Positions 1 through 8,740 of a DNA stretch of 64,000 bases are shown in pieces. Position numbers and translations under genes: made by a program. This DNA comes from Artemisia argyi. Lineage: Eukaryota; Streptophyta; Magnoliopsida; Asterales; Asteraceae. Numbering within the stretch: the stretch's first letter is position 1; every line of letters starts with the position of its first letter. A model generated the notes under the pieces. That model made no database searches. It saw nothing but the letters and a program-made list of their open reading frames with translations, and was not told where the DNA came from. The DNA lies in assembly GCA_030686995.1 (NCBI GenBank), contig CM060680.1:197147322-197211321 (forward strand), read 5' to 3'.

Positions 1-1900
1 AGAATTTTTCTTCGAGCTTTCGGCACTCTGAGATGATGACCGATCGGGTTACTAGAGTGGCGATGCCTCTCGGCGTCGGAAATTTCATCATGGAGTGTAT
101 AGTTGACGGGATGGCTTTTAGTTTTTTGATTCCGGATCGACCAAGTATTACGTTATATGGAGAGGGAGACCTAACCACCGCGAACTTCATGATGGTTCGG
201 CGGTATAGCCCTTCGCTCCCGAAGCATACTTCTAGTTCTATTTTCCCCAATGGATTTATGCTTTCTCCTGAGAATCCCACCAGCGGTGTGTTTGTCTTGG
301 ATAGACGTGACCGGATGGAAGAGTCCAGATTTAGGAAGCAGTGCTCGTACATTACTTCCACCGATGCGCCTTGATCGACATATACTCTCCGTACAGTATA
401 TCCCTCAATCTCTGCTTCCACTATAAGTGGCTCATCGGAAGCATCCCCCGGGAGGATCGGAGGAAAGCTTATGGGGGCTCTCATCCACTCTTCTTCCTGA
501 TCTATCGTCTTTCGCTTCGGATTTCTTTCTTGATGCCGGACCATATTGATAATTCGACCTTGGTTGTTCTGATGGTTATTTCTGGGTGGTGCTCTGTCTC
601 TTTGTCGGACGTCTCTGATCAGGTGGTCAAGCTTGCCGGTATCCAGGGCTATCTTGAGTTGCTTTTTCAGATTGTGACAGTCATTGGTGAGATGGCCTTT
701 CTCTCCATGATAATCACAGTATTTATCCATGTTTTCTCTTGACGGCCTTCCTCTTAGTGGCGGGGGTGCCGGTAGCCTGAGCTGATGCTCCGTTGACAAG
801 ATCTCTTTAGGGGCCTTTGTGAGCATGTTCAAGTCTAGTGGTCTGGTATCTCTTCTGTTCCCGTCATCACGACGATAATCCCTTCGGTAGTCTATCCGAT
901 AGGTATTATTGTCATTTCGTCTGGGCACGTATGGTGCGAAATTTTCATTTCGTCTAGGTTTGAAGTCTTGAACATCTTTCCTGTGGTTTCCTCTAAAGGA
1001 GGATCGTTGTGTATTATGGTCATTTCGGCTGTATGGATTAGGTTGATAATCTCTACGAGAATTATCCACCCTTTCCCCCTTTAGTACTTCCGTCAGTCGA
1101 TACACTCTTTCGGAACGGACGAAATCATCAACCCGTATCATCATTTCGGTTACGCTCTGGGGAACCTTCTCGGAGAATCTCTTCGCTAGCTTCGGACTTT
1201 TACAACCATCAATAAAAGAGGATATCTGCATCAGCTCTGGTACTCCCGAAATGCGACTAGCCTCGTCCGTCCATCGTTCCTTGAATTTCGAGAGGGCCTC
1301 GTTAGCTCTACGGATGATCTTGGTAATTTCCATCGGATCTCTGATGCACTTTCTACGAAGGGCGAACCTCTGAACGAATTGCTCACTCAATTCATCCCAA
1401 TTATCAATACTACCTCGCGGAAGGTGATCAAACCATGCTCTAGCAGCGTCATCCAGGGTCTGTTGGAACATCATGCACCAAATGGGCATGGGCCACGCAC
1501 CTTGATTGGCCGCCCCTTCAAATCTGGTGATATGATCGTCAGGATCTGTAGATCCGTTGTATAACTTCAAGTGAGAAGGCATCAGATACTTTGAACCCTT
1601 CGGACCGGAGAAATCGATGATCCTCTGGGTAAAAGGACTCTTGGACGCCGCCTTGAAAGGTTTGGATAAGTCGTCCGTTCTCTCCTCTTCGGTTTTTTGG
1701 GCTTCGACATCATGAGATCCGGCAACCTCAAAGTCGAGTTGGATGGGGTCAATCGGTGTTTCTCCTGAGACATTGTATTGTTGGATGAGAGATTTTAGAG
1801 CAGCGAAGTGACTTTGGATTTGTTCGAGGTTAACAGGATTGGTATTGTTATCCGGACGACTTCCGGATCCTTCGGGTGTGGTTGGGGAAGGACCTGTCAT
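1..1900 (-). CDS. Tat-lineage Ty3/gypsy gag-protease, 5' part (runs off left edge)
   Basis: Reading the minus strand from the ATG at 1900 gives an uninterrupted frame of at least 633 codons to the window edge. In order it shows a gag core around 1600-1100 (motif PIWCMMFQQTLDDAARAWF), an Arg/Asn-rich stretch near 1000-850, a zinc knuckle at about 720-678 (CDYHGEKGHLTNDC) and an aspartic-protease start near 375 (VYVDQGASVEVMYEHCF). In this family Gag packages the RNA and the protease cleaves the polyprotein. The protease triplet is DQG rather than the usual D-T/S/G-G, which may mark damage. The ATG lies 30 bases inside the primer-binding site, as expected. Pol and the 3' LTR lie outside the window. 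The layout resembles the complete element at 13448-23731, so I place both in the same lineage. The open frame suggests a younger copy than most here. Confidence 0.85.
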   Translation of the reverse strand, partial: MTGPSPTTPEGSGSRPDNNTNPVNLEQIQSHFAALKSLIQQYNVSGETPIDPIQLDFEVAGSHDVEAQKTEEERTDDLSKPFKAASKSPFTQRIIDFSGPKGSKYLMPSHLKLYNGSTDPDDHITRFEGAANQGAWPMPIWCMMFQQTLDDAARAWFDHLPRGSIDNWDELSEQFVQRFALRRKCIRDPMEITKIIRRANEALSKFKERWTDEASRISGVPELMQISSFIDGCKSPKLAKRFSEKVPQSVTEMMIRVDDFVRSERVYRLTEVLKGERVDNSRRDYQPNPYSRNDHNTQRSSFRGNHRKDVQDFKPRRNENFAPYVPRRNDNNTYRIDYRRDYRRDDGNRRDTRPLDLNMLTKAPKEILSTEHQLRLPAPPPLRGRPSRENMDKYCDYHGEKGHLTNDCHNLKKQLKIALDTGKLDHLIRDVRQRDRAPPRNNHQNNQGRIINMVRHQERNPKRKTIDQEEEWMRAPISFPPILPGDASDEPLIVEAEIEGYTVRRVYVDQGASVEVMYEHCFLNLDSSIRSRLSKTNTPLVGFSGESINPLGKIELEVCFGSEGLYRRTIMKFAVVRSPSPYNVILGRSGIKKLKAIPSTIHSMMKFPTPRGIATLVTRSVIISECRKLEEKF

Positions 1901-1929
1901 CTCTTAGCTTCGGTAGAGTGAATGACGGG

Positions 1930-1946
1930 TCCCACGGATGGCGCCA
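1930..1946 (-). other. primer-binding site of the left gypsy element
   Basis: Reading minus, TGGCGCCATCCGTGGGA lies three bases inside the LTR edge. The identical 17-mer occurs at 13940-13956 in the second gypsy element. The first seven bases match the Asp-tRNA type PBS; the rest does not, so the primer tRNA is not assigned. Confidence 0.75.
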
Positions 1947-1949
1947 ATT

Positions 1950-2512
1950 TGTTGATGTAAAAGTTTGCTTCTACTTCGAACAAGCGAGACGAATCCTTCG
2001 GACTAGAGTAGGTCCTCCGGATTCAAGGTGGTCCCTGCTTACAGTATGTTGCTTCGAATATCTGCAAAACAAATACGTCCGTTAGACTCGCCCCGGGAAT
2101 GTATCCCAGGACCAACCTCCGGCGTGAGAGTAAGTATATGTTCTTAGTGAGAGAAAGTATGAATAAAACTAGAGAGTAGGGGAGAATTAGTTAACCTTAA
2201 ATGAAGATTTCCTCTTTATTTATAGGCTCTCCACATGAAGTGCCAGGCTGGTTCGTACTTAGCCCTTAATGTTCGCTAGTTTAGACTCCATTATCATATA
2301 CTTTGGCGTACTTGTTTGTACTTTGGTCTAGGTACTTGGTGGTTTATCCGAAGGGTTTGTGATATCCGGACGACTGAGATCATGCGGACATTTCGTAACC
2401 CTTCGGATATTGGTCCGTATTGACTGAACACATCTGAATACATTTTACCTGATACAGGTCCGGAAGAGTATATCCTTGTACGGCATGTATCCGGAGGGTA
2501 CATACGTCAACA
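1950..2512 (-). repeat. 5' LTR of the left gypsy element (563 bp)
   Basis: On the minus strand the LTR opens with TGTTGACGTATG at 2512 and closes with ACATCAACA at 1950, so the ends form the inverted pair TGTTGA/TCAACA. The closing end abuts the PBS. Bases 2513-2517 (tcata) would be one target duplication; its partner is outside the window. The LTR contains a TATA box at 2217-2224. Confidence 0.8.
2217..2224 (-). promoter_or_regulatory. LTR TATA box
   Basis: TATAAATA on the minus strand inside the LTR, the expected core promoter for the leftward gag-pol transcript. Position within the LTR fits a U3/R boundary downstream. Confidence 0.55.
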
Positions 2513-3138
2513 TCATAGCAAAACAAATATATCCATGTTGTATTATCTTTATAAAGCGATTAGAATTGAGTATATTTTATTAATGACATGAGTAAATTTG
2601 TTCGCATATGCCTTTAATAATTTGGATCTATTTTAATGTCATGCTTTTTATACCATATCCAATTGATATGAAAGCAATGAAAATTTATATTTTTTTTATT
2701 TGATAATACGAGCTTTATGCCCTTTTAAAATGCCTAAAAAGCAAAAGACAAGTGGGGGTTAAAGGTTGATAAAGACGCATATCATGCTCAAGTAGATTGG
2801 TCAGCACAGTCTATTCTTAAATAAGTTATAAGTCGAAAAGATTAGGTCAAGTTGTATTATTTATTGTATAGAAGGACAGGATCAAATAACATTAACTGTC
2901 AATATAATTTTTGGGTCCTAACTCCTAACTGAAACTTGGTAGCATTGTGAAGCCGGTAAAAGAGGTCGGGTCAAATGAGTTGAATATTGATTTATGAATA
3001 TTGATTTATATGAACGCCTACGTATATAATAACTTGTATCAAAATAGTTTTTGCTGTTAATGGTTTAAAAAATGATTCCAATAGACGTAAGAAATTAATA
3101 AATTGTTGGTATTTCAAGCCAGCAACCATGCTCAATAC
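2513..3138. other. AT-rich intergenic DNA
   Basis: Flank of the gypsy insertion. I see no coding frame, RNA gene or repeat structure here beyond short A/T runs. Confidence 0.5.
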
Positions 3139-3140
3139 TA

Positions 3141-3392
3141 CCTCCATCCCAAATTTATTTTCCCCTATTCACTTTTTCGTTCTTTACTTTTCAACTTTGA
3201 CCTTAAATATTTTTGTTTATATTATATAATACTTGATACAAAATATTTGAACGGATTGAGTTTAAAATGTATTTTCATTTGGTTTAATTTTTATTAAAAA
3301 TTGTATAACACAAACAAAAATATTTATAGTCAAAGTTGAGAAAGAAAGACCGAAAAAGTCAATAAGGGACAATAAATTTAGGACGGAGGGAG
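3141..3392. mobile_element. Stowaway-type MITE (Tc1/mariner, about 252 bp)
   Basis: The terminal inverted repeats are CCTCCATCCCAAATTTATT at the left and, read from the right on the minus strand, CTCCCTCCGTCCTAAATTTA. This is the classical Stowaway end signature CTCCCTCCGTCC. TA dinucleotides flank both sides (3139-3140 and 3393-3394), the Tc1/mariner target duplication. The similarity of the ends extends about 40 bases inward, and the interior is AT-rich with no ORF, so the element is non-autonomous. Confidence 0.85.
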
Positions 3393-3408
3393 TAGTTAAT
3401 AGTTAATC

Positions 3409-4037
3409 CAGGGGTGTTTATCGGTTCGGTTTTTGAGTTGTTTGGTTTGCTTAGTTTGGTTAAAAGAAATTTTTGAGAAAAAGAACCGAACCTAAAAAAC
3501 TGAATTTGAATTCGGTTTGGTTTTCGACCCGAATAACATGATTTACATAATTTATTTATTTATTTATTCTCATGTAAAGAAGAAACGCCTCTTTGTCATC
3601 GTTGTCTCTATGTTCTGGACCGCGTGGAAGTTCCGAAACGACATCACTTTTAACTCTTACCAATTGAGGAAAAGTGATATTTAAGATCATATCCATTTAT
3701 GTTCTTTTAGTGGTAGATTAGTCTCTAAATTAGAACGAATGGCTTTGTACCCCTTTGTAATTTCATAACATCTTGCTAGTTTTAATATAATCTCCGCCGT
3801 TCAAAAAATGTTATATTTATATTAGAAAAGAGTTTTAATATTTTTTTATATACTTATATATATAAAATATGTATATTTACGTGAATACGGTTTTCGTTTC
3901 GGTTCATTTTCATTTTGCCAAAACCATATTCAAACCAAAAATCGGATATTTAATTTGGTTCGGTTCAGTTTTAGCAAATTTGGTTCGGTTTCAATTTTCG
4001 GTTCCTGCAGATATAACCTGGTTTGTAAACACCCCTA
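3409..4037. mobile_element. hAT-type non-autonomous element (about 629 bp)
   Basis: The ends form a 12-bp inverted repeat: CAGGGGTGTTTA at 3409-3420 and, on the minus strand, TAGGGGTGTTTA ending at 4037. The flanking 8-mers are agttaatc (3401-3408) and agttaatt (4038-4045), seven of eight identical, as expected for the 8-bp hAT target duplication. Subterminal GGTTCGGTTT-rich stretches occur at both ends, a common plant hAT-MITE feature. There is no transposase. It lies 16 bp from the Stowaway MITE. Confidence 0.75.
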
Positions 4038-4427
4038 AGTTAATTGCTATTTTACCACACTACCACACGCAAGTATGAAAATACTTCGGATATTCTTTTT
4101 ATGATAAGCTCATTAATAACTATATTGGGCCAAACAAAACGGGCTAAGGACTAGACACATTGGGGCTGACCCATTATGAATGGGCTACTGGGGTAAGTTC
4201 TTGGCCCAGCTTTGCGTACATTGTTCAAACAATGATTAAAAACTGTAAAGATGACGACATTATGTGTACGTAATGAGGACACTTTTTTGACATTTTGCAA
4301 GTATCTCAACAACCATAAGTAACTCTGTTGCACGTCTGATATCATATTCACAAATTCATCATATACACCTCTCAACAAAGGCATATCCCCGTAGGAGTGA
4401 CACTCAGAACACATATTGATGGAATTG
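4038..4427. other. intergenic DNA without a recognised feature
   Basis: Only short frames that resemble nothing I know. The right edge is the start of a segment repeated at 28467. Confidence 0.4.
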
Positions 4428-4795
4428 CACATACTTTTCTTAATGAGCACTTGTCTTCCATCTATATGTGTTCTCAGGTCACCCCTGTGGAGCGCCATGT
4501 TTGCTTCCGAAATGCATATATCTTGGTTATACCGATAAATAGTTACATCAATCGAGGTGATTTATACGCCACTAAAATTGATTGGTACACCACTGCTCAC
4601 TAAAATGGCACAACAACCCAACTTTGGTGGTGTACTCATCAATTTTGGTTGTCTACAAATTACTTCGCATTTACCTAACACAAAAATTATTATCAACCTC
4701 TTTACTTGCTATGTTATTGTGTTTTTTTTCGTATATAAATGTTAAGTGAGTTTTTGGCTTAACTCATTCATGTGCTTATATATGAACCTATTTGA
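4428..4795. repeat. dispersed repeat, copy 1 (partner at 28467-28848)
   Basis: From cacatacttttctta to gaacctatttga this stretch is clearly similar to 28467-28848 on the same strand, with scattered substitutions and small indels. Shared landmarks are cttgtcttccatctatatg and the pair of 'accactaaaatt / acacca' blocks. I see no terminal repeats, ORF or family signature. At the second site the similarity stops where the truncated copia sequence begins. Confidence 0.7.
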
Positions 4796-5195
4796 GTTAA
4801 GATAGAATCCATAAGCCTACTTTTACCGGGAGTTATCTTTTTAATTAATAGTTTATAGGTTAAAGTTAGTAAACTCGCAAATTGTTAAAAGTGCAGTGAG
4901 TATATTAACTTTTTCATATTAAAACTAGCTTAGATAACCCAAAAAATAAGTGAAACAAAACAGTCTCTATGCCAATAATATATGAAATTTGAGTATGTAA
5001 TTTTAGGAGTTTGATTTATTATTTGGTATTAATTGGTTAAATACTACTGATGTACTGTATTTTCTTTATTGTCACATTGTTTGTAGCACGGTTTAATCGC
5101 GTTTAGCTTTCCGGGACGTGTTCAATATCTGGTGTTAAACGACCAAATATCTTTCAAAATTTCTTTTTAGGTTATAATTAGATTCTGGGTGTGCA

Positions 5196-5229
<34 letters not shown>

Positions 5230-5282
5230 GTTATTATTATTGTTACTACAAAGGAAAGTCGTTTATATGATCAAAATAGGAT
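4796..5282. other. AT-rich intergenic DNA with an (ATT)n microsatellite
   Basis: A trinucleotide ATT tract with two G interruptions spans about 5198-5244. Nothing else is recognisable here. Confidence 0.6.
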
Positions 5283-5740
5283 TTACATATTGGTATAAGG
5301 CAAATGGGTAATAAGTTGCGCTGCTATTTTTTTTTTTTTAATTACAAAACCAATCTTTTTATAAACAATTTTTGTGGATTTGGGTGTCATAACACGTTGA
5401 AGTCTGTTGAGTAGCTCCACTGCCTTAGGTGTAAAGAAACTAAATGTATCAAACGCGAAAAGAATAAACAAGTATTGATTTTCAATGCATGTTTTCTCAT
5501 GTTTTCTCACTTTATAAGAGGCGGCTTTCAAATCAGCTTGTCCAACTGTAAAACCCCGACTACTCAAACCCACGAGAGTAGAAACCTTGGTCAGATCCAC
5601 ACAAGCATGTTCCCTCCAACCCATCCAAAAACCAAAACGTCAACCGGTCTCAATATAGATCTTCCATCCGACGAGCCAGTCAAAAAATTCACAAATGCTT
5701 CTTTCTTGGCTGAGATCGTGACACGTTTACATACTTAAAA
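5283..5740 (-). pseudogene. frameshifted remnant of a widespread plant ORF family, often labelled auxilin-like in Asteraceae
   Basis: Reading minus from 5738, a first frame carries KKEAFVNFLTGSSDGRS and LRPVDVLVFGWVG. A second frame (5624 to 5283) carries CVDLTKVSTLVGLSSRGFTV, AFDTFSFFTPKAVELLNRLQ and KIGFVIKK. From memory these blocks belong to a protein family found in many plant genomes and often annotated as 'auxilin-like' or retrotransposon-associated in Asteraceae. I do not know its biochemical role. The two frames are offset by one base near 5605, so the piece is a pseudogene. No intact gene or terminal repeats surround it. Family recognition rests on memory, not on a search. Confidence 0.5.
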
Positions 5741-5878
5741 AATAAACATCTTTAAAAAAGAACGTCTCTAACCATATAGATCATATCTCACATAGTCTCA
5801 ATATATTTGGTATTGGTTCACAACTTCAACGTCATTTTTTTCTTTTTGAACATAGAACTTCATGTCATTTATTACTAA
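5741..5878. other. short spacer ending in a TAA target site
   Basis: AT-rich sequence with no gene. TAA at 5876-5878 is the proposed left target duplication of the Harbinger-like element. Confidence 0.4.
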
Positions 5879-6060
5879 GAGGAGAGGGAGTGGGTGCGTG
5901 GAGAATGCGGGGAAGGTGGAACCTCGCACGGGAACACCGCCGCCTCGCGGGGAACCCCGCACGGGGAGGTGAAAAGCGGGGAAATATCACGCATGCGGGG
6001 AGAGGAAGAAAAGAGACGTTGGAGAAGAAAAGAGACGTTGGAGGTGTACGTTGCAAAAAA

Positions 6061-6290
6061 AAACGGCTATTTTTTTTGTTTTTTTTTTTCTTTTTTTTTG
6101 TTTTTTTGTTTTTTTGTTTTTTTTTTTTTTTTTTTTGTTTTTTTTTTTTTTTTTTTTGTTTATATACCAGCAGAACCAAAGGGAGATAGCACAAAAAAAA
6201 AAAAAAAAAAAAAAAAAAATCCTTCCTTCCCCTCGCTACCTTCAACTGCTGCAATTCGAAAGCAAAAAAAAAAAAAAAAAAAAAAAAAGA
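6061..6290. repeat. T-rich tract followed by two A-rich tracts
   Basis: About 6069-6160 is nearly pure T with single G or C interruptions. About 6190-6219 and 6264-6288 are nearly pure A. The two polarities could pair into a long imperfect hairpin just before the ORF1 start. Translations through it give only poly-Phe or poly-Lys and are not coding. Confidence 0.8.
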
Positions 6291-6319
6291 AAAGAAAAAC
6301 ACAATCTCATTCAAAAAAT

Positions 6320-7692
6320 ATGGAACGTGGTAAAAATAGAGATCCAAGAAGAGGTGGATCGAGAGGCGGATCGAGAGGTGGATCGAGAGGCGCAATTCGT
6401 CCTCGGATTCAATCACAACCCGGTCCCGAACCATCGTCTCTAGCACAACCTTATCACCCTCAAATGTATCCTCAATCTCCACAAATTTTTTTCTCCCAAC
6501 AACAACCCCTCCCGCAAATTCCCACAAACTTCGACCCGTTTGAGTCGAACTATACTCAACAATCTCCACCGCCAAATCCTAACTTCAACCCGTATGCGCT
6601 GCGTTATACCCAAGAAAAAAGGTGTGAACGGGTTAGTGAACCGTTACCCATTCCATTTGATACCGATGAAGATGAAGATTTTGACAATGTTGACGTGGTA
6701 CCCGAGACACAACCAAATGAAGATTTCGAAGAGGAGGAAGATGTCGAAGAGGTTGTTGTAAAGAAAAAAAAAAAAAACCAAAGACTTGGACGCCCGATGA
6801 GGAGGAGGCGTTAGCTAAGTCTTGGGTTAAAATTTCGGTTGACAAAGAAATTGGCGACCGTCAACCCAAGAAAGGATTTTGGCAGCGAATTCTAATACAT
6901 TTTAGATCGCTTGTCCCAAGAACCGAACGTACTCATCATCAATTGAATTTGAAATGGAGAGATATACATCCTTTGATCGCAACGTTCAATGGTTACTACA
7001 CACAAGCGGTATATTTATATATTTTTGATTTTTTTAGTTCTAAAAACGTTATATATATATATATTTATTTTTTTGGATATTGTTATATATTGTATATTGT
7101 ATATTGTTTTATAATTGTGTAGAATCGCTTGAGAGATAGTGGTTGCAACGATGTTCAAGTCCTTGAAAGAGCCGAACGTGATTTTGCGAAACATTATAAG
7201 AAAAGTTTCGCGCATTATAAAGCGTGGCAGATTGTCAAAGATCAACCAAAGTGGAAAGAACAACCAACTTATACTCAAGAATCCACGGGATCGAGCAAGA
7301 AAAGAAAGTCGTCGGAATCGAGTAGCGCTCAAACGCCGGTGAACGTGGAAGATTTCGAGTGTGAGTTACCGAACCTCAACGAGAACCCAACTCCATCACG
7401 TCAACCAAAAGGCAAAAAAAAGACGACTTCAGGAGATTCAAGCCGAAGCTCGATGCGTGATGCCTTTGAAAGTTACACCGCCGAGAAGAAAAGTTTATTG
7501 CAAGCGCAGTTGGAGTCTCAAAAGAAAAAAGACGAAGAATATTTCAACTTTATTAACGGGGAGGTTTACAATCGTGACATGAAGTTCGTTATGGACCCGC
7601 ACGACCAAATCCCGGACCTGACTTTTAAAGATTTCGTCATCAACAGGAAACGCGAGCTATGCGCCAAATACGGTTGGCCATGTGGTTTGTAG
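6320..7692 (+). CDS. Harbinger ORF1: Myb/SANT-like DNA-binding protein, two exons with a homopolymer frameshift
   Basis: The ATG at 6320 starts an Arg/Gly-rich head (RGGSRGGSRGG), then a Pro/Gln-rich part and an acidic DEDEDF block. A run of 14 A at 6764-6777 shifts the frame; beyond it frame 1 reads TWTPDEEEALAKSWVKIS, the trihelix/Myb-SANT-like domain, through LNLKWRDIHPLIATFNGYY. A phase-0 intron (GT at 7009, AG at 7121-7122, 114 bp) leads to exon 2, NRLRDSGCNDVQVLERAERD to the stop at 7692. Exon 2 ends in a Lys/Glu-rich helix like the NAM-associated C-terminus. Such proteins, often misnamed 'glutathione S-transferase T3-like', bind Harbinger ends and escort the transposase. One added A or two fewer would restore the frame, so a true mutation and a sequencing error are both possible. 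The intron and open exon 2 argue for recent function. Confidence 0.7.
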
Positions 7693-7870
7693 GATTTAAT
7701 GTTTAAGTTTTAAGTTTTTAAATTTTAATGTAACTTTAGTTATTTTATGGTTTTTAATAATATTATGTAATGTTAATTAAATTTTAATGGAATTTTTGTT
7801 TTCAAATACATTTTTTAATAGAATTTAAATAAAAAAGAAAAAGGAAAAAAAGAAAAAAAGAAAAAAAAAA

Positions 7871-7985
7871 GTGAGTGAAGGGTGAGTGAAGGTGCCGCCT
7901 CCAAAAATGAAGTGAGTGAAGGGTGAGTGAAGGAAAAAGTGAGAGATGATATGGCGCAAGAGGATTGGTTGTGAGTGAGTGAAGG
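7871..7985 (+). repeat. iterated gtgagtgaag motifs
   Basis: The decamer gtgagtgaag or a one-base variant occurs at least five times (about 7871, 7882, 7911, 7923 and 7973) just inside the right end of the Harbinger-like element. Subterminal repeats of this kind are often transposase-binding sites; that role is inferred here. Confidence 0.6.
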
Positions 7986-8027
7986 AGAGAGGAGTAAGTG
8001 ATGCACTCCCCCACCCTAATGCATTTA

Positions 8028-8157
8028 CTTTATGTTGTAAACAAAAAGAATAATTTATTTATTTACAAGTCTTGGATGCGTCGTTGTGAAAAAAAATTAA
8101 AGGCTGTTAACTTTTACCACAAATAAATAGTAGAAATATCAAACAAACATAAAGGTT
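8028..8157. repeat. dispersed repeat, copy 1 (partners at 13003 and 53013)
   Basis: Contains aacaaaaagaataatttatt, tcttggatgcgtcgttgtg and gttaacttttaccac in the same order as 13003-13116 and 53013-53130. The right end here, tagtagaaatatcaaacaaa, is uninterrupted. In copy 2 the same sequence is split by the Helitron at 13117-27942. This copy therefore approximates the empty site. Confidence 0.75.
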
Positions 8158-8295
8158 TAACAATGCATCTTGATTCTTGAGGTGTTCGTTTGCCATTGTT
8201 TACTATTCTTTCGTTTAATTTATTTTTATTTCTCTTTTTTTCCTTTTCAATATTAGTTAATCTGATCCTCAACAATTTGGTCTTAATACGATAAC

Positions 8296-8740
8296 AGGGA
8301 GGAAGTCATTCAGGCATGATACATGGATGATAGCAATGCAGACCAAAGGCTTCCACATCACAAGGAGCCCAAGGAATTTGTATCCCTTGACAAACTTGCA
8401 GGTAAATGCCTCTGAATTTCGTTTGGCACAGAAGTTGGAGTGCTTAGCTTGCGATTGGATGTTGACAACTACTGTATGAAACAGATGAAGAATTGAATAA
8501 AGTTCGTGAATCACGGGGATACTTTTACTTGGTTTATGCGTTTAACTCTTAACTGTTTAATGCCAATTTTCAAGTCAAATGATTTTGAAAACGAGACAAT
8601 AATTTTCAGGACTTCTATGAGGTTTGCCCATAAAAACTACCAAATTATGAAGGGAAGATTAAAAACTTCTTTGAACACGTTCATACTGATGAGGAGATTT
8701 GTTACCCTGTTGCTAGAAGCGGTCAATTTTATTTACTCGT
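8296..8740 (+). pseudogene. captured fragment of an acireductone dioxygenase (ARD) gene
   Basis: Three exon-like blocks read as ARD in order. Block 1 (8301-8400): EVIQA-stop-YMDDSNADQRLPHHKEP and KEFVSLDKLA. Block 2 (about 8432-8535): EVGVLSLRLDVDNY, then ETDEELNKVRESRGYFYL after a small insertion. Block 3 (8610-8740, after a ttttcag acceptor): [24 protein letters not shown] and [21 protein letters not shown] is the methionine-salvage (Yang cycle) enzyme that oxidises acireductone to the 2-oxo precursor of methionine. The His-x-His...Glu metal-ligand motif is still visible at 8676-8696. Trp to stop at 8317-8319, a stop at CP-stop-KL and a shortened first intron make it dead. The C-terminal third is missing. 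Its place upstream of a Helitron 3' end suggests capture by that element. Confidence 0.75.

Larger units (their letters stand above)
5879..8016 (+). mobile_element. PIF/Harbinger-like element carrying only ORF1 (2138 bp)
   Basis: TAA trinucleotides at 5876-5878 and 8017-8019 fit the 3-bp TWA target duplication of PIF/Harbinger. The ends resemble each other as inverted repeats: GAGGAGAGGGAGTGGG on the left against GGGTGGGGGAGTGCAT read inward from the right. Iterated gtgagtgaag motifs lie inside the right end. The interior codes only for a Myb/SANT-like ORF1, the partner protein of Harbinger transposases. No DDE transposase frame is present, so movement would need one supplied in trans. The TIR match is imperfect, so the exact boundaries are an inference. 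Confidence 0.55.

Noticed and set aside
33..742. Plus-strand frames at the left end
   Set aside because: Antisense shadows of the minus-strand gag-protease frame.
4151..4498. 115-codon minus-strand frame
   Set aside because: No domain recognised. It overlaps the edge of a dispersed repeat and has no codon or splice support.
5865..6575. Long minus- and plus-strand frames across the poly-T/poly-A region
   Set aside because: They consist of poly-Phe or poly-Lys from homopolymers and overlap the real ORF1 in other frames.
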